A stretch of DNA of 10,424 nucleotides. Source: Clostridia bacterium. Its GTDB lineage: Bacteria > Bacillota > Clostridia > HGM11327. The position numbers and the translations under genes are program-made. Shown here piece by piece: positions 1 to 7,485 of the stretch. Location: contig JAGBHJ010000270.1 in NCBI GenBank assembly GCA_017935525.1, positions 1 through 10,424 on the forward strand, given 5' to 3'. Each line of letters opens with the position of its first letter. The stretch's first letter is position 1. Under the pieces are notes generated by a model. It worked only from the letters and a program-made list of their open reading frames with translations. It was not told where the DNA came from and did no database searches.

Positions 1-264
1 ATCAGAATGCTTCCGTTGGTGCTTGTAAGACACAGGATAAAGAGCCGTTTTTTGCGCTCGTTTTTGTATTACATACCCTATTCCGTTCTTGCGGTGATGA
101 CGGTGCCCGCAATATTCTATTCCACCTCCTATTACGTTTCTGCGGTGGTGGGCTGTGGAGTTGCGGTGGTGCTGGCATATTTTAAGAAGAGCCTGCTGAC
201 GGTGGCGATTGCCGCTTGCTCGGCGGTACTGGCGGTAGAGCTTATTATAGGCTTTGTTTTGTAA
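1..264 (+). CDS. azlD: AzlD-family branched-chain amino acid exporter small subunit (5' end missing)
   Basis: This is the C-terminal part of an AzlD-type small membrane protein, which in this family pairs with AzlC to export branched-chain amino acids or analogues such as azaleucine across the cytoplasmic membrane. The frame is already open at base 1 (Ile-Arg before the first visible Met at 7), so the true start and any azlC partner lie left of the window. Family hallmarks are the stretch RHRIKSRFLRSFLYYIPYSV near the start, then PAIFYST and two hydrophobic helices, the last running to the C-terminus (ELIIGFVL). About 87 residues are visible against a usual 100-110. The stop codon at 262-264 lies within the ribosome-binding site of rarA, so the two genes are likely co-transcribed. 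Family assignment is firm; the substrate is inferred. Confidence 0.85.
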   Translation: MRMLPLVLVRHRIKSRFLRSFLYYIPYSVLAVMTVPAIFYSTSYYVSAVVGCGVAVVLAYFKKSLLTVAIAACSAVLAVELIIGFVL

Positions 265-273
265 GGAGAAAAG

Positions 274-1581
274 ATGATCGATCAGAATATACCTCTGGCG
301 GCGAGGATGAGGCCGCAAAAGCTCAGCGAATTTGTGGGGCAAAGCCATATTGTCGGCAAGGGAAAGCTGCTTTACCGCATGATACAGACGGACAGGCTTT
401 CGTCGGTAATATTCTGCGGTCACCCCGGCACGGGTAAGACCACCCTTGCAAAGATAATTTCAAACGAAACAAGCCATCTTTTCCGCAAGCTTAATGCAGT
501 TTCTGCGGGAGTTTCCGATATAAGAGCCATAGCGGACGAGGCTGTGGTGTCATTGGTCAATCCCTCGGGCAGAGTGGTGCTTTTCCTTGACGAGATCCAC
601 AGACTAAACAAAAATCAGCAGGACGTGCTTTTGCCGTATATCGAGGAGGGCAAGATAATACTGATCGGTGCTACTGCGGAAAATCCGTACCACAGCGTCA
701 ATAACGCCCTTTTGTCAAGATCCACGGTCTTTCGGTTTGAAAAGCTGACGGATTTAGACATTGAGGTTATAATTAAAAACGCCCTTGCCGATAAAGAAAA
801 GGGCTTGGGAGATCTTGATATCAGTATGTCCCCCAAGGCCATCAGACGGCTCAGCGAGCTTGCCTCGGGCGATGCAAGGTCGGCACTTAATGCCCTTGAG
901 CTTGCGGCAATGACTACGGACAAAAACGAGGACGGCGTGATACTCATTGATGAGGAGGTCGTCAGCGAGTGTATCCGACAGAGGATAGTTGAGTACGACA
1001 GAGCAGGGGAAAACCATTACGACGTTGCCAGCGCGTTTATAAAGAGCATGAGGAATTATATGGAGCCCGATGCGGTGCTTCATTACCTTGCAAGGATGAT
1101 AGAGGCGGGGGAAAAGCCCGAATTTATCGCAAGGAGAATAATGATCTGTGCGGCAGAAGACGTTGGGCTTGCAAACCCTGCGGCACTTCAGGTGGCAGTT
1201 GCTGCGGCGCAGGCGGTGGAAATGGTTGGCTGGCCCGAAAGTAGGATAATACTTGCTGAGGCAGCGTTGATGGTAGCTTGCTCACCAAAATCCAATGCGG
1301 CTTATATGGGAATAGACAGCGCTCTTGAGGATGTAAGAACAATGGATATAGGCGAGGTGCCGAAAAACCTTCTTAATGAGGATTACGAGGGAGCCATCAA
1401 GGGTAAGGAGAGTATTCCGTATAAATATTCCCACGATTTCCCTAATTCCAGAGCAATTCAGCAATATATGCCCGACAAATTAAAGGGCAGAAAATATTAT
1501 ATACCAAAGAACTCGGGCTCAGAGGCAAAGATCAGAGCCAGATTTGCAGAGCTGTTTGGTGCGGACTATTTTGATAAGTAA
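274..1581 (+). CDS. rarA: Replication-associated recombination protein A (RarA/MgsA AAA+ ATPase)
   Basis: A 435-residue AAA+ ATPase of the RarA/MgsA/WRNIP1 family, cytoplasmic proteins acting at stalled replication forks. The N-terminus carries the clamp-loader-like box (AARMRPQKLSEFVGQ, residues 9-23). Walker A is GHPGTGKTT (49-57), with His at position 50 where Pro is usual. Walker B is DEIH (106-109), followed by HRLNKNQQD, which is typical of RarA. Sensor 1 lies in IGATAENP, the arginine-finger region in LLSRSTVFRF and sensor 2 in SGDARSALNALE. The C-terminal tetramerisation part contains RRIMICAAEDVGLANP and the family ending with HDFPNSRAIQQYMPD. Length matches the usual 420-450. The start is fixed by AAGGAGA at 263-269, which overlaps the azlD stop. 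A role near one-carbon and sulfate genes is not obvious; co-transcription may only be positional. Confidence 0.95.
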   Translation: MIDQNIPLAARMRPQKLSEFVGQSHIVGKGKLLYRMIQTDRLSSVIFCGHPGTGKTTLAKIISNETSHLFRKLNAVSAGVSDIRAIADEAVVSLVNPSGRVVLFLDEIHRLNKNQQDVLLPYIEEGKIILIGATAENPYHSVNNALLSRSTVFRFEKLTDLDIEVIIKNALADKEKGLGDLDISMSPKAIRRLSELASGDARSALNALELAAMTTDKNEDGVILIDEEVVSECIRQRIVEYDRAGENHYDVASAFIKSMRNYMEPDAVLHYLARMIEAGEKPEFIARRIMICAAEDVGLANPAALQVAVAAAQAVEMVGWPESRIILAEAALMVACSPKSNAAYMGIDSALEDVRTMDIGEVPKNLLNEDYEGAIKGKESIPYKYSHDFPNSRAIQQYMPDKLKGRKYYIPKNSGSEAKIRARFAELFGADYFDK

Positions 1582-1593
1582 GGAGAAAATACT

Positions 1594-2214
1594 ATGGAAA
1601 ATAATATTGAATTGTATATAGAAAAGCTTGGATCAAAGGCACCCACACCCGGTGGCGGTGGCGTGGCTGCTTTGGCTGGAGCACTTGGTGCGGCGCTTGC
1701 ATCAATGGTGTGCAATCTTACTATCGGCAAGCCAAAGTACGCTCAGTATGAGAATGAGCTTAAGGCGGTGCTTGAATCAGCAGAAAACCTCAGCAAAAAG
1801 ATGCTTGCCTTGGCAGGGGAGGACGAAACTGCGTTTGAGCCGTTGTCAAGGGCTTATTCCTTGCCTACAGAGACCGACGAGCAAAAAGCTTATAAGGAAA
1901 AGGTCATGGAGGATTCGCTGAAGATCGCGGCAGACGTGCCGTTGAGAGCCGCAAAGGGCGCTTTTGACGTTATAGTGCTTATGGAAAGACTTGCAACAAG
2001 AGGATCGAAGCTTGTGATCAGCGACGTCGGCGTAGGCGTGCAGATGGCAAGGGCGGCACTTTTGAGCGCATCGTTAAACGTAAAGATAAACACAAAGCTC
2101 ATGAAGGACAGATTTGTTGCCGACATACTCAACGATGAGATCGAATACGTTGTAAACGAGGGCGTAAAGCTTGCAGACGAAGTCTATAACACAGTTTTGG
2201 AAATGATGAAGTAA
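1594..2214 (+). CDS. fchA: FchA/FTCD-type cyclodeaminase-cyclohydrolase family protein
   Basis: A 206-residue protein of the formiminotetrahydrofolate cyclodeaminase family. Members convert 5-formimino-THF to 5,10-methenyl-THF, or, as stand-alone FchA, interconvert 5,10-methenyl-THF and 10-formyl-THF. Visible hallmarks are the glycine-rich APTPGGGGVAALAGALGAAL (16-35), typical of the family N-terminus, the DETAF motif (D77-F81, family DxxAF) and a mostly helical remainder with the conserved SDVGVGVQMARAAL segment. The length matches stand-alone FchA rather than the two-domain mammalian FTCD. No histidine-degradation (hut) gene is visible; instead folD follows after 14 bp, which favours a cyclohydrolase role in one-carbon metabolism (inference). 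The ribosome site AAGGAGA at 1580-1586 overlaps the rarA stop. Family is certain; the choice between the two activities is not settled by sequence alone. Confidence 0.9.
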   Translation: MENNIELYIEKLGSKAPTPGGGGVAALAGALGAALASMVCNLTIGKPKYAQYENELKAVLESAENLSKKMLALAGEDETAFEPLSRAYSLPTETDEQKAYKEKVMEDSLKIAADVPLRAAKGAFDVIVLMERLATRGSKLVISDVGVGVQMARAALLSASLNVKINTKLMKDRFVADILNDEIEYVVNEGVKLADEVYNTVLEMMK

Positions 2215-2228
2215 GAGGATATAAGGTC

Positions 2229-3077
2229 ATGGAGATATTAAAGGGAAAGCCTGTTGCGGATGCGGTCTGCATCGACGTTACAAAAAGGGTCGAGGACTTA
2301 AAGAATAACGGCATTTGCCCCAAGCTTGCAATAGTGAGAGTGGGAGAAAAGCCCGATGATATTTATTACGAATCGGGTGCAAAAAAGAGGATGGAAAGCG
2401 TTGGTATCGACGTTTTAAGCGTTGTTTTGCCTGCGGATATAGCTCAGGATACGCTTGAAGCAAAGATTTCAGAGATCAACGGTGATGCTTCCATCCACGG
2501 AATACTTCTTTTGATGCCGTTGCCAAAGGCTATTGATGAAAACAGAATAAAGAGCCTTATTTCCGTAGAAAAGGATATTGACGGCTTGACGAGGGAGTCC
2601 ATGGTCAGCCTTTACGAGGGCACTGCCAATGGTTTTGCTCCGTGTACCCCCAGCGCCGTAATGGAACTGCTGGAGTACAACAAAATAGACGTCAGCGGCA
2701 AGAGAGTAGTGATCATAGGCAGAAGCCTTGTAGTGGGAAGGCCCCTCAGTATGCTGATGCTGGCAAAGAACGCAACTGTAACTGTTTGTCACAGCAGAAC
2801 AAAGGATCTGCCTGCGGTGTGCAGGGATGCAGATATACTTGTTGCGGCAGTGGGCAGAGCAAGAATGGTGACTGCAGACTACATCCGCCAGGGTGCGGTG
2901 GTGGTTGACGTTGGAATAAATATGGACGATGAGGGCAAAATGTGCGGTGACGTGGATTTTGACTCAGCATCGGGTGTTGCGGGGGCAATTACGCCCGTAC
3001 CTGCAGGCGTGGGCAGCATTACCACGTCAGTTTTGGCAAAGCACGTTGTAATAGCGGCTGAAAGGTCAGCAAGATAA
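2229..3077 (+). CDS. folD: FolD: methylenetetrahydrofolate dehydrogenase, cyclohydrolase residues altered
   Basis: A 282-residue cytoplasmic FolD, which oxidises 5,10-methylene-THF to methenyl-THF with NAD(P)+ and in most bacteria also hydrolyses it to 10-formyl-THF. Supporting motifs are VRVGEKPDDIYYESGAKKR (36-54), GILLLMPLP (91-99), KDIDG (115-119), the nucleotide-binding GRSLVVGRP segment, and the C-terminal PVPAGVGSITTSVL. By hand alignment to E. coli and human FolD, the Tyr is Y47 and the cyclohydrolase lysine (human K56, four residues after the Tyr) falls on A51. The glutamine in VQLPLP (human Q100) falls on L95. The Asp of KDIDG (human D125) is kept as D118. So dehydrogenase activity is expected but cyclohydrolase activity is doubtful, unless K52 or K53 substitutes. 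fchA lies directly upstream and cysD begins 8 bp downstream. Confidence 0.95.
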   Translation: MEILKGKPVADAVCIDVTKRVEDLKNNGICPKLAIVRVGEKPDDIYYESGAKKRMESVGIDVLSVVLPADIAQDTLEAKISEINGDASIHGILLLMPLPKAIDENRIKSLISVEKDIDGLTRESMVSLYEGTANGFAPCTPSAVMELLEYNKIDVSGKRVVIIGRSLVVGRPLSMLMLAKNATVTVCHSRTKDLPAVCRDADILVAAVGRARMVTADYIRQGAVVVDVGINMDDEGKMCGDVDFDSASGVAGAITPVPAGVGSITTSVLAKHVVIAAERSAR

Positions 3078-3085
3078 GGATTGTT

Positions 3086-3967
3086 ATGGATCACATAGAA
3101 AAGCTTGAAAGCAGAAGTATTCATATTTTGAGAGAGGCGTACAGCTCCTTTAAGGATCTGTGCATGCTTTGGTCCATCGGAAAGGACAGCACCGTAATGC
3201 TCCGTCTGGCGCAGAAGGCGTTTTTTGGTCACGTTCCGTTTCCGTTGGTGCATATTGATACCTGCTACAAGATCAAGGAAATGATAGAGTACAGGGACAG
3301 ACTGGCAATGCTCTATGATCTTGATATAATATACGGCGTAAACGAAAAGGCAATAGCGGAAAAGATGACGTTCCCCGACGGCAACTGCTCCAGGATCAAG
3401 TGCTGTGAGCTGTTAAAGACCCAAGCCTTGACTGATACCCTCAACGGTACGGGTGTCAGATACAGATTTAATCATAAGACCGGCAAGTACGAGCGCGATA
3501 CTAATACCCAGCCATACACGGGCGTTATCGTCGGAGTCCGTGCTGACGAGGAGGGAAGCAGGTCCAAGGAGAGATATTTTTCCCCCAGAAATGAGAATAA
3601 CGACTGGGACATTGCAAACCAGCCCCCGGAGTTCTGGAATCAGTACAAGACTGATTTTAAGCCCGGCACTCACGTAAGGATTCATCCCTTGTTGGATTGG
3701 ACAGAGGTCGATATATGGGAGTACGTAAGGCGTGAGGGCATCCCCACGGTCTCCCTCTATTACGACAAGGGTGACGGCAAGAGGTATAGATCCCTCGGTT
3801 GCTGGCCCTGCACAACGCCTATTGATTCCACAGCAAAGAACGTTGACGAGATAATAGAAGAATTAAGAAGCGGAAAGCTGAAAAACGTTGCCGAAAGGTC
3901 GGGCAGACAGCAGGACAAAGAGGACGGCGGCGGACTTGAAGACCTCAGAAAGGGCGGTTATATGTGA
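3086..3967 (+). CDS. cysD: Sulfate adenylyltransferase subunit 2 (CysD)
   Basis: A 293-residue ATP sulfurylase small subunit of the PP-loop adenylyl-transfer family. With CysN it makes adenosine 5'-phosphosulfate from ATP and sulfate in the cytoplasm. It begins with HIEKLESRSIHILREAY, typical of CysD, followed by the PP-loop SIGKDSTVML. Further conserved parts are PFPLVHIDTCYKIKEM, GVRADEEGSRSKERYFSPR, IHPLLDWTEVDIWEYVRREGIP, and the Cys-containing SLGCWPCT near the C-terminus. The end (AERSGRQQDKEDG...RKGGYM) matches the usual CysD tail, so the gene is full length. It follows folD by 8 bp and its stop overlaps the start of cysNC, implying coupled translation and balanced subunits. Confidence 0.96.
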   Translation: MDHIEKLESRSIHILREAYSSFKDLCMLWSIGKDSTVMLRLAQKAFFGHVPFPLVHIDTCYKIKEMIEYRDRLAMLYDLDIIYGVNEKAIAEKMTFPDGNCSRIKCCELLKTQALTDTLNGTGVRYRFNHKTGKYERDTNTQPYTGVIVGVRADEEGSRSKERYFSPRNENNDWDIANQPPEFWNQYKTDFKPGTHVRIHPLLDWTEVDIWEYVRREGIPTVSLYYDKGDGKRYRSLGCWPCTTPIDSTAKNVDEIIEELRSGKLKNVAERSGRQQDKEDGGGLEDLRKGGYM

Positions 3968-5859
3968 TGGATGAGCTGATAAGGACTACCGAAAAGGCTC
4001 TCAACGTTAAAAAACGTGAGGATATGCACATAGTTATCGTCGGCCACGTTGACCACGGCAAAAGCACCGTTATAGGCAGACTTTTGGCTGACAATAATAT
4101 GCTCCCCGAGGGCAAGATAGAGCAGATAAAGGAAAAATGCCGCAGAAATTCCAAGCCCTTTGAATATGCGTTCCTGCTGGATGCGTTAAAGGACGAGCAG
4201 TCTCAAGGTATTACCATAGATACTGCAAGAACCTTTTTTACAACGGAAAAGAGAAATTATATAATCCTGGACGCTCCCGGTCACGTGGAATTCTTAAAGA
4301 ACATGGTGACGGGTGCGGCAAGGGCAGAGGCGGCGCTGATGGTGGTGGATGCCAATGAGGGTGTTATGGAAAATTCCAAGCGCCACGGGTATTTGCTGTC
4401 AATGCTGGGCGTAAAGCAGATCGCCGTTCTTATAAACAAAATGGACGCAGTTGGCTATTCAAAAGAGCGTTTTGATGATATTAAGACGGAATACGGCGCA
4501 TTTTTGGAGAGCATAGGAATTACTGCAAGCAGCTTTATCCCCGTCAGCGGTATGCAGGGGGATAATATCGTCAACAGCGGAGCAAAGAATATGCCCTGGT
4601 ACTGCGGTGTGACGGTTATGGACCAGCTGGAGGCATTTGACTCCAAGGGCGATAATTCAAGGCTGCCTTTGAGAATTCCCGTGCAGGGAGTGTATAAATT
4701 TACTGGAAATAACGACGACCGACGTATTATTGCAGGCACGGTTGAAACGGGTGTGCTGAACGTTGGCGACGAAATAACCTTTTATCCATCGGGCAAGACT
4801 ACCGTTGCAAAAACGATAGAAATGTACAATGCAGACGTGCAGACCTCGGCAGAGGCAGGCTCTGCAACGGGCTTTACAATGTCTCAACAGATATACGCAA
4901 TGCGCGGTGACATTGCTGTAAAGAGTAACGAGCCACAGCCAAAGGTTTCAAACGGCATAATTGCAAATGTTTTTTGGTTGGGCAAGGAGCCCCTTGTAAA
5001 GGGCAAGTCATATACTGTCAAGCTTGGCACGGCAAAGGTCAAGGCGAGAATTGAGAGCGTCAACAAGGTGCTGGATGCTTCTACTTTGAACAACATCCAA
5101 AAGAGTGAGATAGCCCGCAACGAGGTTGGCGAGTGCAACATTTCGTTTGAAAGACAGATCGCATTTGATATCGTGGACGAAAACCCCATCACCAGCAGAT
5201 TTGTACTGATAGATGATTACGAGATATGCGGCGGCGGAATAGTAACGGCGGAAAAAGCTATTGGCGGAGGCAATATCACAAGGGATGATGCTCTGATCAC
5301 AAGGGACGAGCGAGTGCTTGCCTCAAAGCAACGCGGGCATGTTTTGTGGTTGACGGGGCTTTCCGGCTCGGGTAAGTCCACAATAAGCGGTGCGCTGGAG
5401 AGAGTATTGAACTCCATGGGATATTCCTGTTACAGACTGGACGGGGATAATCTCCGTTTTGGTCTAAATAAGGATTGCGACTTTACAGACCGAGGCAGGG
5501 ACGAAAACCTCAGACGTGCGGCAGAGGTTGCAAGACTTTTTGCAGATGCGGGACTTATAACCATATGTACTTTTATATCTCCCAAAGGCGAGCAGAGGGC
5601 AAATGCAAGGGCTTGCGTGGGGGAGCTTGGCTTCAGTCAAGTGTACGTAAAGGCGTCTGTTGAGGAATGTGCACGGCGTGACCCCAAGGGACTTTACAAA
5701 AAGGCGTTTGAGGGCAGTATAAAGGGCTTTACGGGAGTGGATTCCCCCTACGATGAGCCTGTGGATGCAGATATCGTGATAGATACGGAAGAAACGTCCG
5801 TTGACGGTGCTGTGGATATGCTTTTGAATTACCTCAGCGACAACGGTATCATTTATTAA
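3967..5859 (+). CDS. cysNC: CysN-CysC fusion: sulfate adenylyltransferase GTPase subunit plus APS kinase
   Basis: A 630-residue bifunctional protein of the CysNC/NodQ type. Residues about 15-450 form the CysN GTPase, which couples GTP hydrolysis to APS synthesis with CysD: G1 GHVDHGKS (26-33), switch I QGITID, G3 DAPGH (102-106), G4 NKMD (157-160), then elongation-factor-like beta barrels. Residues about 455-630 form APS kinase: P-loop GLSGSGKST (464-472), LDGDNLRFGLNKD, the RDENLRRAAEVARLFADAG helix, FISP, and KGLYKKAFEG. The product is therefore PAPS. I place the start at the ATG at 3967, which overlaps the cysD stop as TGATG; an in-frame GTG at 3964 would add one residue. No PAPS reductase, sulfotransferase or PAP phosphatase is in view, so the fate of PAPS is not shown. 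Confidence 0.95.
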   Translation: MDELIRTTEKALNVKKREDMHIVIVGHVDHGKSTVIGRLLADNNMLPEGKIEQIKEKCRRNSKPFEYAFLLDALKDEQSQGITIDTARTFFTTEKRNYIILDAPGHVEFLKNMVTGAARAEAALMVVDANEGVMENSKRHGYLLSMLGVKQIAVLINKMDAVGYSKERFDDIKTEYGAFLESIGITASSFIPVSGMQGDNIVNSGAKNMPWYCGVTVMDQLEAFDSKGDNSRLPLRIPVQGVYKFTGNNDDRRIIAGTVETGVLNVGDEITFYPSGKTTVAKTIEMYNADVQTSAEAGSATGFTMSQQIYAMRGDIAVKSNEPQPKVSNGIIANVFWLGKEPLVKGKSYTVKLGTAKVKARIESVNKVLDASTLNNIQKSEIARNEVGECNISFERQIAFDIVDENPITSRFVLIDDYEICGGGIVTAEKAIGGGNITRDDALITRDERVLASKQRGHVLWLTGLSGSGKSTISGALERVLNSMGYSCYRLDGDNLRFGLNKDCDFTDRGRDENLRRAAEVARLFADAGLITICTFISPKGEQRANARACVGELGFSQVYVKASVEECARRDPKGLYKKAFEGSIKGFTGVDSPYDEPVDADIVIDTEETSVDGAVDMLLNYLSDNGIIY

Positions 5860-5872
5860 GAAAGGATAGCTC

Positions 5873-7345
5873 ATGCTACTAAGTGAAATTGCAAACAGCA
5901 TAAAAAATGCGGGTATATCCGCAGAAATATACGGCGATGCGGAAATTGCGGATATTACCTTTGACTCAAGACAGGTAAAGTGCGGTACCATGTTTACCTG
6001 CAAGGGCAAGGCTTTTAAGGAGGAGTATCTGACGGATTCTGTCAGCAAGGGTGCGGTGGCTTATATGGCAGAATGTCGTTACGACAGCGTTTGTCTGCCT
6101 TGCATCGTGACTGACGACATTAGAAAGGCGATGAGCATTGCCGCAATAACCTTTTACGGCAGACCCTTTGACGCATTCAATACAGTGGGAGTTACGGGCA
6201 CAAAGGGCAAGACCACTACCACGTTTTTTCTCAACAACATATTCAATGCTTATACAAAGGAGCAGAACGCCGCATTCACCACGGTTGAGGTGATGATGGG
6301 TGACGAAAAGCGCAAGAGCGTGCTTACCACCCCCGAGGCTTATGACCTGCAAAAGCTTTTGTATGATGTAAAGCAAAAGGGATGCGAGTTTTTGACAATG
6401 GAGGTATCCTCACAGGCGTTGAAGGTGGACAGAGTTTTTGGAATGCACTACAACGTGGGAATATTCCTCAATATCGGTGACGACCACATCAGCCCCAACG
6501 AGCACCCCGACTGGCAGGATTATTACGACAGCAAGCTGAAGCTGTTTGAGATATGCGACCTTGCGGTGGTAAATCTTGACGACCCGAGAGGGGAGCAAAC
6601 AGCCAAGCGTGCAAGGGCGGATGCGAAAAAGACGGTTACTTACGGCTCTGCAAAGGGTAGTGATTACCTTATTGCAGACGTGAGAAAAAACGGCGAGTAT
6701 TTTGACTTTGACGTCAAAAAGCCCGACGGGACCGTGGGTACATACACCATTGCAATGCACGGCAAATTTAACGTTGGTAACGCATTGTCAGCCATTATTA
6801 CCGCAGAGTATTTTGGCGTAAGTGACGAGGCAATACGTGAGGGCTTAAAGAAGACTCACGTGCCGGGCAGAATGGATTATTACTACAACAAGGAAAAGGA
6901 CGTTTACGTTGTGGTTGATTTTGCACACAACAAGTTGAGCTTTGACAGCCTGTTTGACGCAATTCGAGAAGAATTCCCCACAAGGCGTCTGGGCGTAGTT
7001 ATAGGCAGCGCGGGTGGCAAAGGCTTCCAGAGGCGTAAGGCTATCGGCGAGGTGCTGACAAAGCATGCGGATTACGCCATTCTGACGGACTGCGACAGTA
7101 ATTTTGAGGACACAGAGAGCATCTGCCGCGATATTTTGCAGTACGTGGGAGAGGATGGCCCCGAATGCAGAATTATCCTTGACAGAGAAGAAGCCATCAC
7201 CACGGCACTTAAGGAGGCGCAGGATGGCGACGTTATTGCATTGGTGGCAAGGGGAGAGGAATCCCGCCGCTGGTGGAAGGGCCAAGTGCTGGAGTGCGTG
7301 CCCGATACGGAGCTGGCAAGGCGCTTTAGGGATAATGAGCTGTGA
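5873..7345 (+). CDS. MurE-type Mur ligase (UDP-MurNAc-tripeptide synthetase family), variant substrate motif
   Basis: A 490-residue ATP-dependent Mur ligase with the three MurE domains: the N-terminal UDP-substrate domain (TFDSRQVKCGTMFTCKG), central ATPase domain (P-loop GTKGKTTT from residue 109; TTPEAYDLQKLL; MEVSSQAL; GDDHISPNEHPDW; the lysine expected to be carbamylated, K221, in YYDSKLKLF) and C-terminal domain (HVPGRMDYY, VDFAHNKLSFDSLF, GSAGGKGFQRRK). It resembles the streptococcal/lactobacillal lysine-adding MurE style (DHI-P-EHP, FAHN, GS-G-KG--RRK) more than the DAP-adding type. Where DAP-type enzymes have DNPR it has D406-C-D-S-N-F-E-D413, and LARGEES replaces the usual GKGHE. The added amino acid, or even a peptidoglycan role, cannot be read off. 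It begins 13 bp after cysNC with AAAGGA at its ribosome site and is the last gene before a terminator. Confidence 0.85.
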   Translation: MLLSEIANSIKNAGISAEIYGDAEIADITFDSRQVKCGTMFTCKGKAFKEEYLTDSVSKGAVAYMAECRYDSVCLPCIVTDDIRKAMSIAAITFYGRPFDAFNTVGVTGTKGKTTTTFFLNNIFNAYTKEQNAAFTTVEVMMGDEKRKSVLTTPEAYDLQKLLYDVKQKGCEFLTMEVSSQALKVDRVFGMHYNVGIFLNIGDDHISPNEHPDWQDYYDSKLKLFEICDLAVVNLDDPRGEQTAKRARADAKKTVTYGSAKGSDYLIADVRKNGEYFDFDVKKPDGTVGTYTIAMHGKFNVGNALSAIITAEYFGVSDEAIREGLKKTHVPGRMDYYYNKEKDVYVVVDFAHNKLSFDSLFDAIREEFPTRRLGVVIGSAGGKGFQRRKAIGEVLTKHADYAILTDCDSNFEDTESICRDILQYVGEDGPECRIILDREEAITTALKEAQDGDVIALVARGEESRRWWKGQVLECVPDTELARRFRDNEL

Positions 7346-7380
7346 TCAAGCTCCTACGTTAAAGTAAATAATCAATTGTC

Positions 7381-7417
7381 GATCGCTCTGTGGATATCCG
7401 TCGGGCGATCTTTTTTT
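7381..7417 (+). terminator. Rho-independent terminator of the azlD...murE-like operon
   Basis: The arms GATCGCTC (7381-7388) and GGGCGATC (7403-7410) pair over eight positions with one G-U wobble. They enclose a 14-nt loop containing the palindrome GGATATCC, and are followed by seven Ts (7411-7417). The element sits 36 bp after the Mur-ligase stop and just before the promoter of the next transcript, as expected for an operon end. Confidence 0.85.
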
Positions 7418-7449
7418 AGCATCTTTTTGTCATTCGGCAAAAAAACCTA

Positions 7450-7485
7450 TTGTAATTTTTTCGGTTTTTGTATATAATATACTCG
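7450..7485 (+). promoter_or_regulatory. Sigma-A-type promoter of the non-coding RNA
   Basis: The -35 box TTGTAA (7450-7455) and perfect -10 box TATAAT (7473-7478) are separated by an ideal 17 bp. The spacer is T-rich. Transcription would begin near G7485. This is the best promoter match in the window, and no protein start with a ribosome site follows for about 340 bp, which points to a non-coding transcript. Confidence 0.8.

Noticed and set aside
3964..3966. GTG as the start of cysNC
   Set aside because: The ATG one codon later overlaps the cysD stop as the classic TGATG coupling site and is the stronger start codon.
5464..6048. Open frame of 194 codons on the minus strand across the cysNC/Mur-ligase junction
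   Set aside because: It lies antisense to two confident genes, and its sequence shows no domain or membrane pattern beyond that expected from reverse-complement coding DNA.
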